Shown here in pieces: positions 52,758-62,638 of a stretch of DNA of 64,000 nt. Both the position numbers and the translations under genes were made by a program. The stretch is from Streptomyces neyagawaensis (GTDB lineage: Bacteria > Actinomycetota > Actinomycetes > Streptomycetales > Streptomycetaceae), in the NCBI RefSeq assembly GCF_023516595.1, contig NZ_JAMGBG010000043.1, positions 1 through 64,000 on the forward strand, in the 5' to 3' direction. The notes below the pieces were generated by a model that saw only the letters and a list, made by a program, of their open reading frames with translations, ran no database searches and was not told where the DNA came from. Within the stretch, counting starts at the first letter, position 1, and each line of letters begins with the position of its first letter.

Positions 52758-53381
52758 GTGCGGGCAATCGGCGGGCTGGGGGCATTCGGCGGGCTGTGGC
52801 GTTGGCGCCGCAATCCCCTGCGCCGGACGACCGATCTCGTCGAGGCGTGGCTGGCGTTCGCGGCCCTCACACTGATCCTCGTCGCCGCCCCCCTGGTCGG
52901 CGCCGTCGTCGGGACGGCCGCGCAGAGTTCCCTGCAGCAGTCCGTGCGGGACCAGCGGGCGGCCCGGCATCTGGTGACGGCCACCGTCGTCAAGCGGGTC
53001 GCCGGCTCCCCGTTCGACCCCGACCCCGAGACGTCGACCTCCCGCGACCGGCACAGTCGCGTGGTCGCCGACTGGACCGGCCCCGACGGCACAGACCGGC
53101 ACGGCACGGTCATGTCGGGACTCAAGGACCCGCGGCCCGGGGACCGTTTCGCACTGTGGACGGACGCCCAGGGCCGCACGATCGGCCGGCCCCTCGACAG
53201 CGCGACCGCGACGACCCACGCGGTCCTGGCCGGATTCGGTGCGACCGTGCTGGCCGCGGGCTTCATCGAGGGCTGCAGACGCCTGATCGTCTGGCGCATG
53301 ATCCGCCACCGGTACGTCCGTTGGGACCAGGCATGGGACAAGGCGGGGCCGGACTGGGGCAGGACGGGCACGGGCAGCTGA
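52758..53381 (+). CDS. Rv1733c-family membrane protein
   Basis: A 207-residue protein with two membrane helices (about residues 30-58 and 155-175) enclosing an extracytoplasmic domain that holds DWTGPDGTDRHGTV, DPRPGDRFALWTD and GRTIGRPL. This layout is that of the actinobacterial Rv1733c family, whose function is unknown. The start GTG follows a G-rich ribosome site. The 250 bp upstream hold a small TTGAA/TTCAA dyad and no gene. Confidence 0.78.
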   Translation: MRAIGGLGAFGGLWRWRRNPLRRTTDLVEAWLAFAALTLILVAAPLVGAVVGTAAQSSLQQSVRDQRAARHLVTATVVKRVAGSPFDPDPETSTSRDRHSRVVADWTGPDGTDRHGTVMSGLKDPRPGDRFALWTDAQGRTIGRPLDSATATTHAVLAGFGATVLAAGFIEGCRRLIVWRMIRHRYVRWDQAWDKAGPDWGRTGTGS

Positions 53382-53492
53382 CGGCCTTCCCACTCCGGTC
53401 AACTCGCCCTGCCCACGCACGCTACGGTGGACCGACCAGCCGAACTGTTCGGCATCGACCCGCGTTCCACGAGGTGGGGGCACAGCAACGCC

Positions 53493-55937
53493 ATGGCACA
53501 GGGCACGGTCCAGGTGACGCACACCGGTACATCGCGGTGGCGGCGCCGCACGGGTGAGTACACATCGCTCGCCGCGGCCCTGGAGGCCGCGAGCGACGGC
53601 GATGTGCTCATCGTCGCTCCCGGCACGTACCGGGAGAACCTCGTCGTGCAGCGCGGGGTCACGCTGCGCGGCCCGGAGGGATCGCCCGGCTCGGTCCGCA
53701 TCGCGCCCGTGGACGGGGTACCGCTCACGGTGTCCGCCTCGGCCGTGGTGCAGGACCTGCACGTGGAGGGCCAGGACGCGACGGCGCCGGCGCTGCTCGT
53801 CGAGGACGGCACACCCGAGCTGATGGACCTCAGGATCGTGACCCGCTCCGCGGTCGGCATCGAGGTGCGGGGCACCGCCCGTCCGACGGTGCGGCGGTGC
53901 ACGGTCGACAACCCCGCCGGGATCGGTATCGCCGTCGTCGACGGCGGCGGCGGGGTGTTCGAGGAGTGCGAGGTCGTCGCGGCCGGGCAGGCCGGTGTCG
54001 CGGTGCGCGGCGGCGGCCATCCACGGCTCGACCGGTGCCGGGTGCACCACGCCTCCGGCTCGGGCCTGACGGCGACCGGCGAGAACTCCGCGCTGGAGGC
54101 CGTCGGTTGCGAGATCTACGAGGTCCGGGGCAGCGGAGTCCAGATCACCGGGCGGGCCACCGCCCATCTCACCGACTGCGATGTGCACCGCACGACCGCG
54201 GACGGTGTCACGCTCGACACGGACGCCGTGCTCACCCTGGCGGACTGCCGCATCCACGACATCCCGGAGAACGCGGTGGATCTGCGTTCCCGCTCCGTGC
54301 TCACCCTGACCCGCACCACGGTGCGCCAGTTCGGGCGCAACGGACTGTCGGTGTGGGACCCGGGCACCCGCGTGGACGCCAACCAGTGCGAGATCTTCGA
54401 CAGCACGGGCGACTATCCGGCCGTCTGGGTCAGCGACGGGGCCACGGCGGTCCTGGAGTCCTGCCGGGTCCACGACGTGCCGGACGCCCTGTTCGTCCTG
54501 GACCGGGGGTCGCGCGCGGACGTCGTGGACAGCGATCTGTCGCAGGTGCGGAACACGGCGGTGTCGGTGAGCGACGGCGCGACCGCGCAGCTCGACGACT
54601 GCCGGATCCGGGACGCGGCGACGGGCGCCTGGTTCCGCGACCACGGCAGCGGCGGCACCCTCAACGGCTGCACCCTGGACGGCACACAGACCGGAGTGAT
54701 CGTCACCAAGGGCGCGGACCCCACCATCGAGCGCTGCACGGTCACCTCGCCCGCCGAGGCGGGCTTCTATGTCTCGGCCGAGGGCCGCGGCAGCTTCCTC
54801 AACTGCCGGGTCACCGGCAGCGGGGGCTACGGCTTCCACATCATCGACGGCTGCCGCGCGACACTGCGGAAATGCCGTACGGAGCGCTGCGCGCGCGGCG
54901 GTTACGAGTTCGCGGAGGGCGGCCCCGGCTCCTCCGGCGGCGGGCCCTTGGTCGAGGACTGCGCCAGCGACGAGAGCGCCGGCGTGCGGCCCCCGGTGGC
55001 GCACGAAACGGCGACCCAGACCGCGCCCCGCTCCCCCGGCCTGCTGGGCTCCATCCCCGGCCAGCGCACCGTCGAACCGCAGCCGCCGGTGGTCACCGCG
55101 CCCGCCGCGGAGCCCGAGCAGCCGGCCCGGACGTCGAAGGCCGTGCTCGGTGAACTGGACGCGCTGGTCGGCCTGGACAGCGTCAAGCGCGAGGTGCGGG
55201 CCCTCACGGACATGATCGAGGTGGGCCGCCGCCGCCAACAGGCCGGTCTGAAGGCCGCCTCCGTCAAACGGCACCTCGTCTTCACCGGCTCCCCCGGCAC
55301 CGGAAAGACCACGGTCGCCCGTCTCTACGGCGAGATCCTGGCGTCCCTCGGTGTCCTGGACAAGGGCCATCTCGTCGAGGTGTCCCGCGTGGACCTGGTC
55401 GGCGAGCACATCGGATCCACCGCCATCCGTACCCAGGAGGCCTTCGAACGGGCCCGTGGCGGGGTGCTGTTCATCGACGAGGCGTACGCGCTGTCCCCCG
55501 AGGACTCCGGGCGGGACTTCGGCAAGGAGGCCATCGACACGCTGGTGAAGCTGATGGAGGACCACCGGGACGCGGTGGTGGTGATCGTCGCCGGCTACAC
55601 GGCCGAGATGGAGCGCTTCCTCACCGTCAACCCCGGTGTGGCGTCCCGCTTCTCCCGCACGATCACCTTCGACGACTACGAGCCCGCGGAGCTCCTGCGG
55701 ATCGTCGGGCAGCAGGCCGAGGAGCACGAGTACCGGCTGGCGGCGGGCGCGGGCGAGGCCCTGCTGAAGTACTTCACGGCGCTCCCCAAGGGCCCCGCCT
55801 TCGGCAACGGCCGTACCGCGCGGCAGACCTTCGAGGCGATGGTGGAGCGTCACGCGAGCCGGGTCGCCCAGGTCGACGAACCCAGCACCGACGACCTGAC
55901 GTTGCTGTACGCGGAGGACCTCCCCGAGCTGCCGTGA
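53493..55937 (+). CDS. Beta-helix repeat protein fused to CbbX/EccA-type AAA ATPase
   Basis: An 814-residue protein. Residues ~30-510 are about 20 short repeats of a right-handed beta-helix (phrases such as PTVRRCTVDNPAGIGI, AVLTLADCRIHDIPENA, PTIERCTVTSPAEAGF). After a Pro/Ala linker comes an AAA+ domain: VGLDSVKREVRAL, Walker A GSPGTGKTT near residue 600, Walker B VLFIDEAYAL near 660 and sensor SRFSRTITF. The ATPase resembles CbbX and the EccA of type VII secretion. No signal peptide. The ATG at 53493 starts the family-like sequence; its ribosome site is poor. Confidence 0.85.
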   Translation: MAQGTVQVTHTGTSRWRRRTGEYTSLAAALEAASDGDVLIVAPGTYRENLVVQRGVTLRGPEGSPGSVRIAPVDGVPLTVSASAVVQDLHVEGQDATAPALLVEDGTPELMDLRIVTRSAVGIEVRGTARPTVRRCTVDNPAGIGIAVVDGGGGVFEECEVVAAGQAGVAVRGGGHPRLDRCRVHHASGSGLTATGENSALEAVGCEIYEVRGSGVQITGRATAHLTDCDVHRTTADGVTLDTDAVLTLADCRIHDIPENAVDLRSRSVLTLTRTTVRQFGRNGLSVWDPGTRVDANQCEIFDSTGDYPAVWVSDGATAVLESCRVHDVPDALFVLDRGSRADVVDSDLSQVRNTAVSVSDGATAQLDDCRIRDAATGAWFRDHGSGGTLNGCTLDGTQTGVIVTKGADPTIERCTVTSPAEAGFYVSAEGRGSFLNCRVTGSGGYGFHIIDGCRATLRKCRTERCARGGYEFAEGGPGSSGGGPLVEDCASDESAGVRPPVAHETATQTAPRSPGLLGSIPGQRTVEPQPPVVTAPAAEPEQPARTSKAVLGELDALVGLDSVKREVRALTDMIEVGRRRQQAGLKAASVKRHLVFTGSPGTGKTTVARLYGEILASLGVLDKGHLVEVSRVDLVGEHIGSTAIRTQEAFERARGGVLFIDEAYALSPEDSGRDFGKEAIDTLVKLMEDHRDAVVVIVAGYTAEMERFLTVNPGVASRFSRTITFDDYEPAELLRIVGQQAEEHEYRLAAGAGEALLKYFTALPKGPAFGNGRTARQTFEAMVERHASRVAQVDEPSTDDLTLLYAEDLPELP

Positions 55938-55977
55938 CGGCTCCCCCGGCGCGTGCCGCGGAGCCGTCGGGGCGCGG

Positions 55978-56057
55978 CCCCCTGGGGTGAGCCCCAGGGG
56001 GAGAACCCCACCACGGGTGGGCGGTCGGCCGGATGGGGCCGAAGGGCCCCGGCCGAC
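55978..56057. repeat. Two strong GC hairpins before the S33 peptidase gene
   Basis: CCCCCTGGGG/CCCCAGGGGG with a 4-base loop (55978-56001), then a second dyad GTCGGCCGG ... CCGGCCGAC (56024-56057). They resemble the hairpins inside soxDA. They follow the AAA-gene stop and reach to within a few bases of the next start codon. Confidence 0.7.
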
Positions 56058-56069
56058 AGCATGATCCCC

Positions 56070-57575
56070 ATGACGCATCGCACTCGACGAGCCCTCGTCC
56101 TCGCCCTGTCCGTCTCGGCCGCCGCCACCACGCTGACCGCCCTCGCCGGCCCGGCGGCCGGCGCGCCCTCCGCGCCGCCGACACTCACCTGGCGCCCCTG
56201 CGCGCAACCCGGCGGCCCCACCGACCAGGAGTGCGCCGACCTGCCCGTTCCGCTCGACTACCGCGACCCGGACGGCCCGCGGCTCACGCTCGCCGTGTCC
56301 CGGCTGCGCAGTGAGCACCCGGAGGCACGACGCGGCACGCTGCTGGTGATCCCGGGCGGACCGGGCGGTTCGGGCGTCCGGCGCCTGACCCAGCAGGGGA
56401 AGGCGCTGCGCGGGCAACTCGGCGGCGCGTACGACATCGTCAGCCTGGACCCGCGTGGTGTCGGCGGCAGCACCCGGGCGACCTGCGGTCTCCCCACCGA
56501 GGACCGGCACCTGGTGACCCTGCGGTCCTGGCCCGCGCCCGACGGCGGCATCGGTGAGAACGTCGCACGGGCCCGGCGTACCGCCGAGGCGTGCGCGAAG
56601 AACGGCGGGGCCGTGCTGCGCGGCCTCACCACCGCCAACGAGGTACGCGACATCGACCGCTTCCGGCGGGCCCTGGGCGAGGAGCGGCTGTCGGCGTACG
56701 GGGTGTCGTACGGGACGTACGTGGGTGCCGTCTACGCCCAGAAGTACCCGGAGCGGACCGATCGTTGGGTGCTGGACAGCAACGACGACCCCGATCCGCG
56801 CCGGGTCGCGCGGCGCTGGCTGGAGAACATGGCACGGGGCGCGGAGGACCGGTTCCCGGACTTCGCCGCCTGGGCCGCCCACCCGGACCGTGAGCCGGAG
56901 GGCCTGCGGCTGGCCGGGCGACCGGAGGACGTACGGCCACTGTTCCTGGCCCTGGCCGCCGAGCTGGACCGTACGCCGCGGGAGACGACCACGCGGGGCG
57001 TGCCGCTCACGGGCGACCGGCTGCGTCAGGCGATGCAGCTCGCCCTCTACGACGACGCCTCCTTCGACGATCTGGCCCTGCTGATACGGCAGGCCGGTGA
57101 CCCGGGGGCGACGCCGGTCCTGTCGCCCGATCTGGCCGAGCCGCTGAGCGACGAGGACGCGGCGGCCGTCATGGCGGTGATCTGCAACGATGTGCGCTGG
57201 CCGACGTCGGTGGCGGCGCACGAGCGGGCGGTGGCCGAGCACCGCGTCCGGTATCCGCTCACGGCCGGCATGCCGGTGAACGTCACCCCGTGCTCCTTCT
57301 GGAAGGACCGGCCCGCCCAGAAGCCGACCCGGATCACCGACGACGGCCCGTCCAACATCCTGATGATCCAGAACCGGCGGGACCCGGCCACACCCCATGC
57401 CGGCGCGCTGCGGATGCGGGCGGCCCTCGGGGACCGGGCGCGGCTCGTCACCGTGGAACGCGGCGGTCACGGCGTCTACCTGGGGACGGGCAACGCGTGC
57501 GGCGACCGGGCGGTGACCACGTTCCTGCTCACGGGACAGCGGCCCGAGCGGGACGTGACCTGCCCCGACGCGTAG
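56070..57575 (+). CDS. Secreted S33-family alpha/beta hydrolase (tripeptidyl aminopeptidase-like)
   Basis: A 501-residue exported protein. A Sec-type signal peptide (THRTRRALVLALSVSAAATT, cleavage near LAGPAAGA) leads to an alpha/beta-hydrolase. The nucleophile Ser is in GVSYGTYVGA, the oxyanion region in VIPGGPGGSG, Asp in NRRDPATP and His in GGHGVY. The C-terminal TAP-like segment is present. It trims tripeptides or similar from peptides outside the cell. Two ATGs nine bases apart could start it; the second was chosen for a standard signal peptide. Confidence 0.88.
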   Translation: MTHRTRRALVLALSVSAAATTLTALAGPAAGAPSAPPTLTWRPCAQPGGPTDQECADLPVPLDYRDPDGPRLTLAVSRLRSEHPEARRGTLLVIPGGPGGSGVRRLTQQGKALRGQLGGAYDIVSLDPRGVGGSTRATCGLPTEDRHLVTLRSWPAPDGGIGENVARARRTAEACAKNGGAVLRGLTTANEVRDIDRFRRALGEERLSAYGVSYGTYVGAVYAQKYPERTDRWVLDSNDDPDPRRVARRWLENMARGAEDRFPDFAAWAAHPDREPEGLRLAGRPEDVRPLFLALAAELDRTPRETTTRGVPLTGDRLRQAMQLALYDDASFDDLALLIRQAGDPGATPVLSPDLAEPLSDEDAAAVMAVICNDVRWPTSVAAHERAVAEHRVRYPLTAGMPVNVTPCSFWKDRPAQKPTRITDDGPSNILMIQNRRDPATPHAGALRMRAALGDRARLVTVERGGHGVYLGTGNACGDRAVTTFLLTGQRPERDVTCPDA

Positions 57576-57680
57576 GCGGGGCGCGCTCCACGCCGACCGC
57601 CTGGCCGGCGAAGGCACTCGCCCTCGGCGACAGCCGCGCCGCGCACGGAGCCCGGCACATGCGCGGTCCCCGGCGGCGGC

Positions 57681-57899
57681 TCAGTCGGTCTCGGGCTTCT
57701 CCTTCGGTTCTTCGGGAGTGCGGGAGCGTTCCGATGCCTCCTCCTCGTCGGCCAGGTCGGCCGGGTCCGGAGCGTCACCGGTCCACGCGACGGGCGGCGT
57801 CGGCGCCGTGATCGTCTGCGGTTCGTCGGAACCCGGGTGGACGCTCGGCTGGGACTCCGGTGTGTGGGACGTCTTCGCTTCGTCATGTGACTTCGTCAT
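57681..57899 (-). CDS. Small acidic, disordered protein downstream of essC
   Basis: A 72-residue frame rich in Glu, Asp, Pro, Ser and Thr with no hydrophobic core. It follows essC by 66 bp on the same strand and has an ATG but a weak ribosome site. Composition fits an intrinsically disordered protein and it is not a WXG100 type. It may be real, since its GC pattern is coding-like, but I recognise no family. Confidence 0.45.
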   Translation of the reverse strand: MTKSHDEAKTSHTPESQPSVHPGSDEPQTITAPTPPVAWTGDAPDPADLADEEEASERSRTPEEPKEKPETD

Positions 57900-57965
57900 G
57901 GGGGGCGGGTTCCCGTCGTTCTCCCGCGAATGCCTCGATGTTCTGCTGGCGTCGCCGCCGTGGCG

Positions 57966-60900
57966 TCAGTCAAGAGGTGTCTCCGGGATCTGCACGCTGA
58001 TCGGCTCTCCGGAGCGCGGGTCGACGGTCAGGCCCCGGCCCGGCCTGCGGTTGCGCAGTTGCGCCTGGGTGAGGCGCACGCCCAGGATGTCGCCCTCCAT
58101 CACGCTCTGAGGGTCGAGGAGCAAGCCCCGGCGGTGCCGCTTCAGGGCACTGAGCCAGCCCATGGCGCCCGCCATCGTCTCCCCGGTGACACCGGCGACC
58201 ACCCCGATGCCGCGGTCCCGGCCGGACTCGACCAGGGCGCGCAGGTCCTGGTCGATCTCCGGCAGGATCAGCAGATCGGCGTCGTCGACGAGCACCACGC
58301 GGGGCTCGTCGCCGCGCAGCGCGGCGGCGAGCTCCTGTGCCGTGGGGGACGGCGAGGTCAGCAGGCGTACGCCCGGATGACCGTTCAACGCGCGAAGGGG
58401 CGACTCCCGTGGCGTGAGGACGACGAGCCGGGTGCCGGAGGCGAGCAGGGACACCGCCAGGCTCGCCAGCGCGGTGCTGCGGCCCGAGCCGGGCGGCCCG
58501 GCGACCACGAACGTCGGCGAGGGGCCCGCGAAGTCCACCCCGACCGGTGCGACGTCGTCGCCGCCCAGCCCGAGCAGACCCCACATGGGCCTACGCAGCT
58601 CCTCGGCCACCTTTTCGTACGCGTCCGTGAAGGCCACCTTCGTCGGCAGCGTGCCGATCCGCACGGGCCGGCGGGCGGCGGGCAGCCCGGCGTCGCGGCG
58701 GGTCGCCTCGGCGCCGATGGCACGCAGCGCCTCCGCCTGCTCCTGACCGGTGGCTCCGGGTGCGAGCAACGCCACCTGGATCTCGGTGCCGTCGGAGGTC
58801 CAGCCCTGCCCGGGCCTGATCACGTCGGGCAGTTCGCTGGGACGCATCCCGACGACGTGGTAGTCGGAGCGGTCGTTGAGGCGCAGCAGCAGCTTGTTGT
58901 CGTTGAGCGTGGTGGCCCGCCCGGCCAGCAGTGCCCGCTCCGATGTCGCCACCACATGCAGCCCCGAGGCGGCGCCCTCCCTGAGCAGACGGTTCACCTG
59001 GTCCATCTGCCGGCCGCCGTTGCGCTCGGCGACGAGGTCGACCAGCGTGTCCCAGCCGTCGATGAAGAGCAGTACGTGCGCCGGGCGGGACGAGGCGGGG
59101 ACGATCTCGCGGAGCTCCGACAGGTTCGCCGCGTGATGCTGGGTCAGCAGCTCCTGGCGGCGGTGCAACTCCGCGTCGAGCCGGGCGAACAGGCGATCCA
59201 GCCGCTCGGTGTCGCCGCGCGGTACGACCGCGCCGCAGTGCGGCAGCACACCCAGGGCCGACAGGGCGCCGCCCGCGAAGTCGATGCCGTACAGATGCAC
59301 GTCCGCGGCGGTGTGGGCGCGGGCCAGCGCGCCGGCCATGGTCCGCAGCACCTGCGATCGGCCCGAGCGCGGGATGCCGATGACGTACAGGTGGCCGAAG
59401 GTGGCGAGGTCCAGCCGCACCGGCTCCTGCGCCTGGGCGCCGGGCAGGTCCGACAGGGCCCAGGGCACCGGGGCCGGGCGGGCGCCGCCGGTCGGCTCGG
59501 GCCGCGGCAGGTCGTCGACCAGCACGGTCTGGCCGAGCGGGGGCAGCCACGGGCTGGGCTGCGGGGCGCAGCCGGTGAGCTCCGCCGCCTCGCGCACCGC
59601 TTCCACCAGCGCGTTGAGGTGGGTGGGGACGTCGTCGTCGACGGCGGAAGCGGTGGGCTCGGCTTCGGTGCTCGGCATGCCGACCGCGCGGCCGAGGCGC
59701 TGCCAGGGCAGTGCGGTGCCCCAGATCCGGGGTGCCTCGGCCCCGCTGGCCGGCCGCGGTTGCCGGACGGGCGCCGCTCCCGGCCGCACGGCCCCGGAGT
59801 ACGCGGTCTGGAACGGTACGACCGTGCCGTGGCCGAGGCGGGCCAGAGCACGGCCGGGGGTGCTCGGGGAGATGCTGACGGCGTCCTTGGTGTCGATGAC
59901 GTCCTGGCTCTCGGTGGTGTCGGTGACCCGCAGGGCGATCCGCAGGTTGGTGTTGGCACGGATGTCGGCGTTCACCACTCCGGCCGGACGCTGCGTGGCA
60001 AGGATCAGATGGATGCCCAGGGAGCGGCCGCGCTGGGCGATGCTCACCAGGCCCGGGATGAAGTCCGGGATCTCCCGGTAGAGGGTCGCGAACTCGTCGA
60101 TGACGATGACGAGCCGGGGCACCGGCTCCTGTTCGGGATCCCGGCGGCGCATGGTCTGGTACTCGGGGAGGTCCTTCGCGCCGACGGCCGCCAGGATGTG
60201 CTCGCGGCGCACCAGCTCGGCCGACAGCGAGGTCAGCGCCCGCTGCACGAGGTGGCTGTCGAGATCGGTGACCATGCCGAGGGTGTGCGGCAGCCGCACA
60301 CAGTCCTTGAAGGCGCTGCCGCCCTTGTAGTCCACCAGGACGAAGGTCAGCTCGTCGGGCCGGTTGACGGCGGCGAGGGAGGCCACGAGGGTCTGGAGCA
60401 GTTCCGACTTGCCGGATCCGGTGGTGCCCGCGACGAGACCGTGTGGTCCGTCCTTGACCAGGTCGAAGGCGGCCGGGCCGTCATAGCCCGCGCCGAGCAG
60501 CACCTCGGTGGACGCGGGGCGCCCGGCCCAGCGCGCCGCGACGGCCTCACCGCTCGGTTCCGGCAGGCCCAGCAGGTCGAGCAGGCCGACCCGGTCGGGC
60601 AGGCCCTCCGAGGCGTCGGGGGTGACGTCGTGGATCGGGGCGATGCCCCGCGCCAGGCGCTCGCACCAGGCCGGTTCGACCAGGTCCGGGCGGATGTCCG
60701 GGATGGCGGGCAGGCCGGTGCGGCGCAAGGTGAGCCGGTGGTTCTCGTAGCGGACCACCGCGGTGCACTCCTCGGGCAGGAGCCGCTCCTCGTGGTCCAG
60801 GCAGAGCGGGAAGATCCGTACGGACGGGCCTTCCTTGAGGATGGACACGACACCGGGGACGTCACGCAGACGCCGGGCGCCGTCCATGACGACCAATACG

Positions 60901-62549
60901 TCCGGCTCGCTGAGCAGCGCCTTGCTCATGGTCGACTCCGCGGCCCGCTGCCGGGTGCGCAGGGTGGACACCAGTTCGGCCACCCGGTTGGCCACCGTCT
61001 CCGGGTCGTTGCCGATGAGGGTGACGGCGCCGCCGCGGGACCCGGGCAGACCGTCGCGGGAGTGCGGCAACCAGCGGGCCCAGTCCCAGGACTCCTCGGA
61101 CGACTTGTCGGTGAGGACGACGATCCGCAGATCGCGCGGGGTGTGCAGAACGGCTGCCTGGGCGGTCATCCAGCGGGCCAGCGCCTGCACCGGGCCGGTC
61201 TCACCGGCCAGCCCCACCACCCCACAGTGTTCGAGGTCGACGCTGACGGGCGCGTCCGGGATGCTCCAGTGCACGGAGGTGTGGTTGTCCTCGCGCGCCG
61301 CGTCGTCGATGCCGAGCAGGGACGGCTGGCTCGCGGTACCGAGGCGCAGGACCAGGTGGTCGGGGTCGCCGCGGCGGCGCTCCCACAGCCGTCGGCCCGG
61401 GCCGACGGCCCACAGCCCCGCCATCGCCGGATCGGGCGCGCTCTCGGTGCGCAGCCGCTGCTCGGTGACGACCTTCTGCCGGACGTCCTCCTCCAGCGAG
61501 GCCCGGCGCAGCCGGTAGGTGCGGGACTTCTCCTCGAAGTCCTTGCGGGCCGTACGACGCCCGCTGACGTGGTTCGCCGCCATCAGCATCGGCGACATGA
61601 ACATGAAAAGCAGGTAGTAGTACGAGTGCATGAAGAGCACCATGGCGAGGCCCATGAACATGGGGGCGAACGCGACCATGAACGGAATGGGCCTGCGGCT
61701 GGGCGGCTCGGGCGGTGCGGGCAGGCGGAAGCGCTCCGGTTCGAGGTGCGGCAGGATGCGCGGCGGCCGGTTGTAGTCCAGTCCGCCGCCGCCCTCGGAC
61801 GGCACCACCGCGGCGTCCCGCTGCGTCGGCTCGGTCAGCCGCAGCAGGTACTCGCCGAGGGCGAGCTCACCGCCGAGCGGCCAGGGCACCCAGCCGTCGA
61901 GGAGGGCCGCGGTCTCGATGGCCTCCTCCTCCGACTCGTCCTCCGTATCCTCCTCGTCCTGCTCGGCGAGGGGCAACAGGACGACGTTCGGTCTGCCCCG
62001 GTGCTCCGGGGGTTCCGGTACGGACAGACGCGCGCCGGTGTCCCGCGGCAGCTCGACGATGGCGGATCCGTCGGGGCGTACGGAGATCCGTATGCCCTCG
62101 GACGGAAGGCCACGGCCCTGTAGCGGTACGGCGGAGCCCTCCAGCGGGCCGATGCCGTGGGTGCCGAGTCCGAGCGCGTACACCCGCCCCGCGTCCGGAC
62201 CGCCCACCACCTGGAGTTCCACCACCGGCGAGTGGTCCACCCGCTGAGGTTGCGGCATGGCGAAACGCTGGGGTCCGTACTGCGCGCAGGACCGGGGGAC
62301 GGGCATACCGAGGCCGATGACACTGCCGTCCATCACGGGCGTTGCGGCCAAGGGCGCTGCGGGGGGCAGCGGGTCGTCGCCCAGATAGCAGACGGGCGCC
62401 TGGTCCGGCGTCGATGCCGGGTCGTCGGCGCGCAGCCGGGCCAGGTGCTCGGCGATGTCGCGCACGGGGGTGGCGGCATCGGCGCTCAGCACGACGTCCT
62501 GACGGCATGCGGCATCGCCGTCGACGACGGTGGTGATGAGGAGTTTCAT
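57966..62549 (-). CDS. Type VII secretion EssC/EccC-like triple FtsK/SpoIIIE ATPase
   Basis: A 1527-residue membrane ATPase. The N-terminus (residues 1-85) resembles a ubiquitin-like module, followed by an FHA-like domain (~112-175) and a two-helix membrane hairpin near 295-340 (FMVAFAPMFMGLAM, YYYLLFMFMSPMLM). Three ATPase domains follow, with Walker A motifs GTTGSGKS (~710), GIPRSGRS (~1061) and GPPGSGRS (~1351) and acidic Walker B motifs LVIVIDEFATL, LLFIDGWDTL and VVLVDDADLL. The second and third carry Arg before the Ser and may be weak ATPases, as in EssC. It drives export of WXG100-type proteins. The ATG has GGGGAGA upstream. Confidence 0.9.
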   Translation of the reverse strand: MKLLITTVVDGDAACRQDVVLSADAATPVRDIAEHLARLRADDPASTPDQAPVCYLGDDPLPPAAPLAATPVMDGSVIGLGMPVPRSCAQYGPQRFAMPQPQRVDHSPVVELQVVGGPDAGRVYALGLGTHGIGPLEGSAVPLQGRGLPSEGIRISVRPDGSAIVELPRDTGARLSVPEPPEHRGRPNVVLLPLAEQDEEDTEDESEEEAIETAALLDGWVPWPLGGELALGEYLLRLTEPTQRDAAVVPSEGGGGLDYNRPPRILPHLEPERFRLPAPPEPPSRRPIPFMVAFAPMFMGLAMVLFMHSYYYLLFMFMSPMLMAANHVSGRRTARKDFEEKSRTYRLRRASLEEDVRQKVVTEQRLRTESAPDPAMAGLWAVGPGRRLWERRRGDPDHLVLRLGTASQPSLLGIDDAAREDNHTSVHWSIPDAPVSVDLEHCGVVGLAGETGPVQALARWMTAQAAVLHTPRDLRIVVLTDKSSEESWDWARWLPHSRDGLPGSRGGAVTLIGNDPETVANRVAELVSTLRTRQRAAESTMSKALLSEPDVLVVMDGARRLRDVPGVVSILKEGPSVRIFPLCLDHEERLLPEECTAVVRYENHRLTLRRTGLPAIPDIRPDLVEPAWCERLARGIAPIHDVTPDASEGLPDRVGLLDLLGLPEPSGEAVAARWAGRPASTEVLLGAGYDGPAAFDLVKDGPHGLVAGTTGSGKSELLQTLVASLAAVNRPDELTFVLVDYKGGSAFKDCVRLPHTLGMVTDLDSHLVQRALTSLSAELVRREHILAAVGAKDLPEYQTMRRRDPEQEPVPRLVIVIDEFATLYREIPDFIPGLVSIAQRGRSLGIHLILATQRPAGVVNADIRANTNLRIALRVTDTTESQDVIDTKDAVSISPSTPGRALARLGHGTVVPFQTAYSGAVRPGAAPVRQPRPASGAEAPRIWGTALPWQRLGRAVGMPSTEAEPTASAVDDDVPTHLNALVEAVREAAELTGCAPQPSPWLPPLGQTVLVDDLPRPEPTGGARPAPVPWALSDLPGAQAQEPVRLDLATFGHLYVIGIPRSGRSQVLRTMAGALARAHTAADVHLYGIDFAGGALSALGVLPHCGAVVPRGDTERLDRLFARLDAELHRRQELLTQHHAANLSELREIVPASSRPAHVLLFIDGWDTLVDLVAERNGGRQMDQVNRLLREGAASGLHVVATSERALLAGRATTLNDNKLLLRLNDRSDYHVVGMRPSELPDVIRPGQGWTSDGTEIQVALLAPGATGQEQAEALRAIGAEATRRDAGLPAARRPVRIGTLPTKVAFTDAYEKVAEELRRPMWGLLGLGGDDVAPVGVDFAGPSPTFVVAGPPGSGRSTALASLAVSLLASGTRLVVLTPRESPLRALNGHPGVRLLTSPSPTAQELAAALRGDEPRVVLVDDADLLILPEIDQDLRALVESGRDRGIGVVAGVTGETMAGAMGWLSALKRHRRGLLLDPQSVMEGDILGVRLTQAQLRNRRPGRGLTVDPRSGEPISVQIPETPLD

Positions 62550-62638
62550 GTCTCCCCTTCGAGGGTGGTTCGCGGACGGGCAAGGTGCGGTGCCGGGCGG
62601 CGGCGGTCGGCGCACCGCGGCGGAGCCTGACGGGAGGG

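Noticed and set aside
52692..57617. A 1641-residue minus-strand frame
   Set aside because: It lies opposite the Rv1733c-like, beta-helix/AAA and peptidase genes, all with clear families, and its own sequence has no family features.
57930..62123. A 1397-residue plus-strand frame
   Set aside because: Antisense shadow of the EssC-like gene; Gly/Arg/Gln-rich with no motifs.
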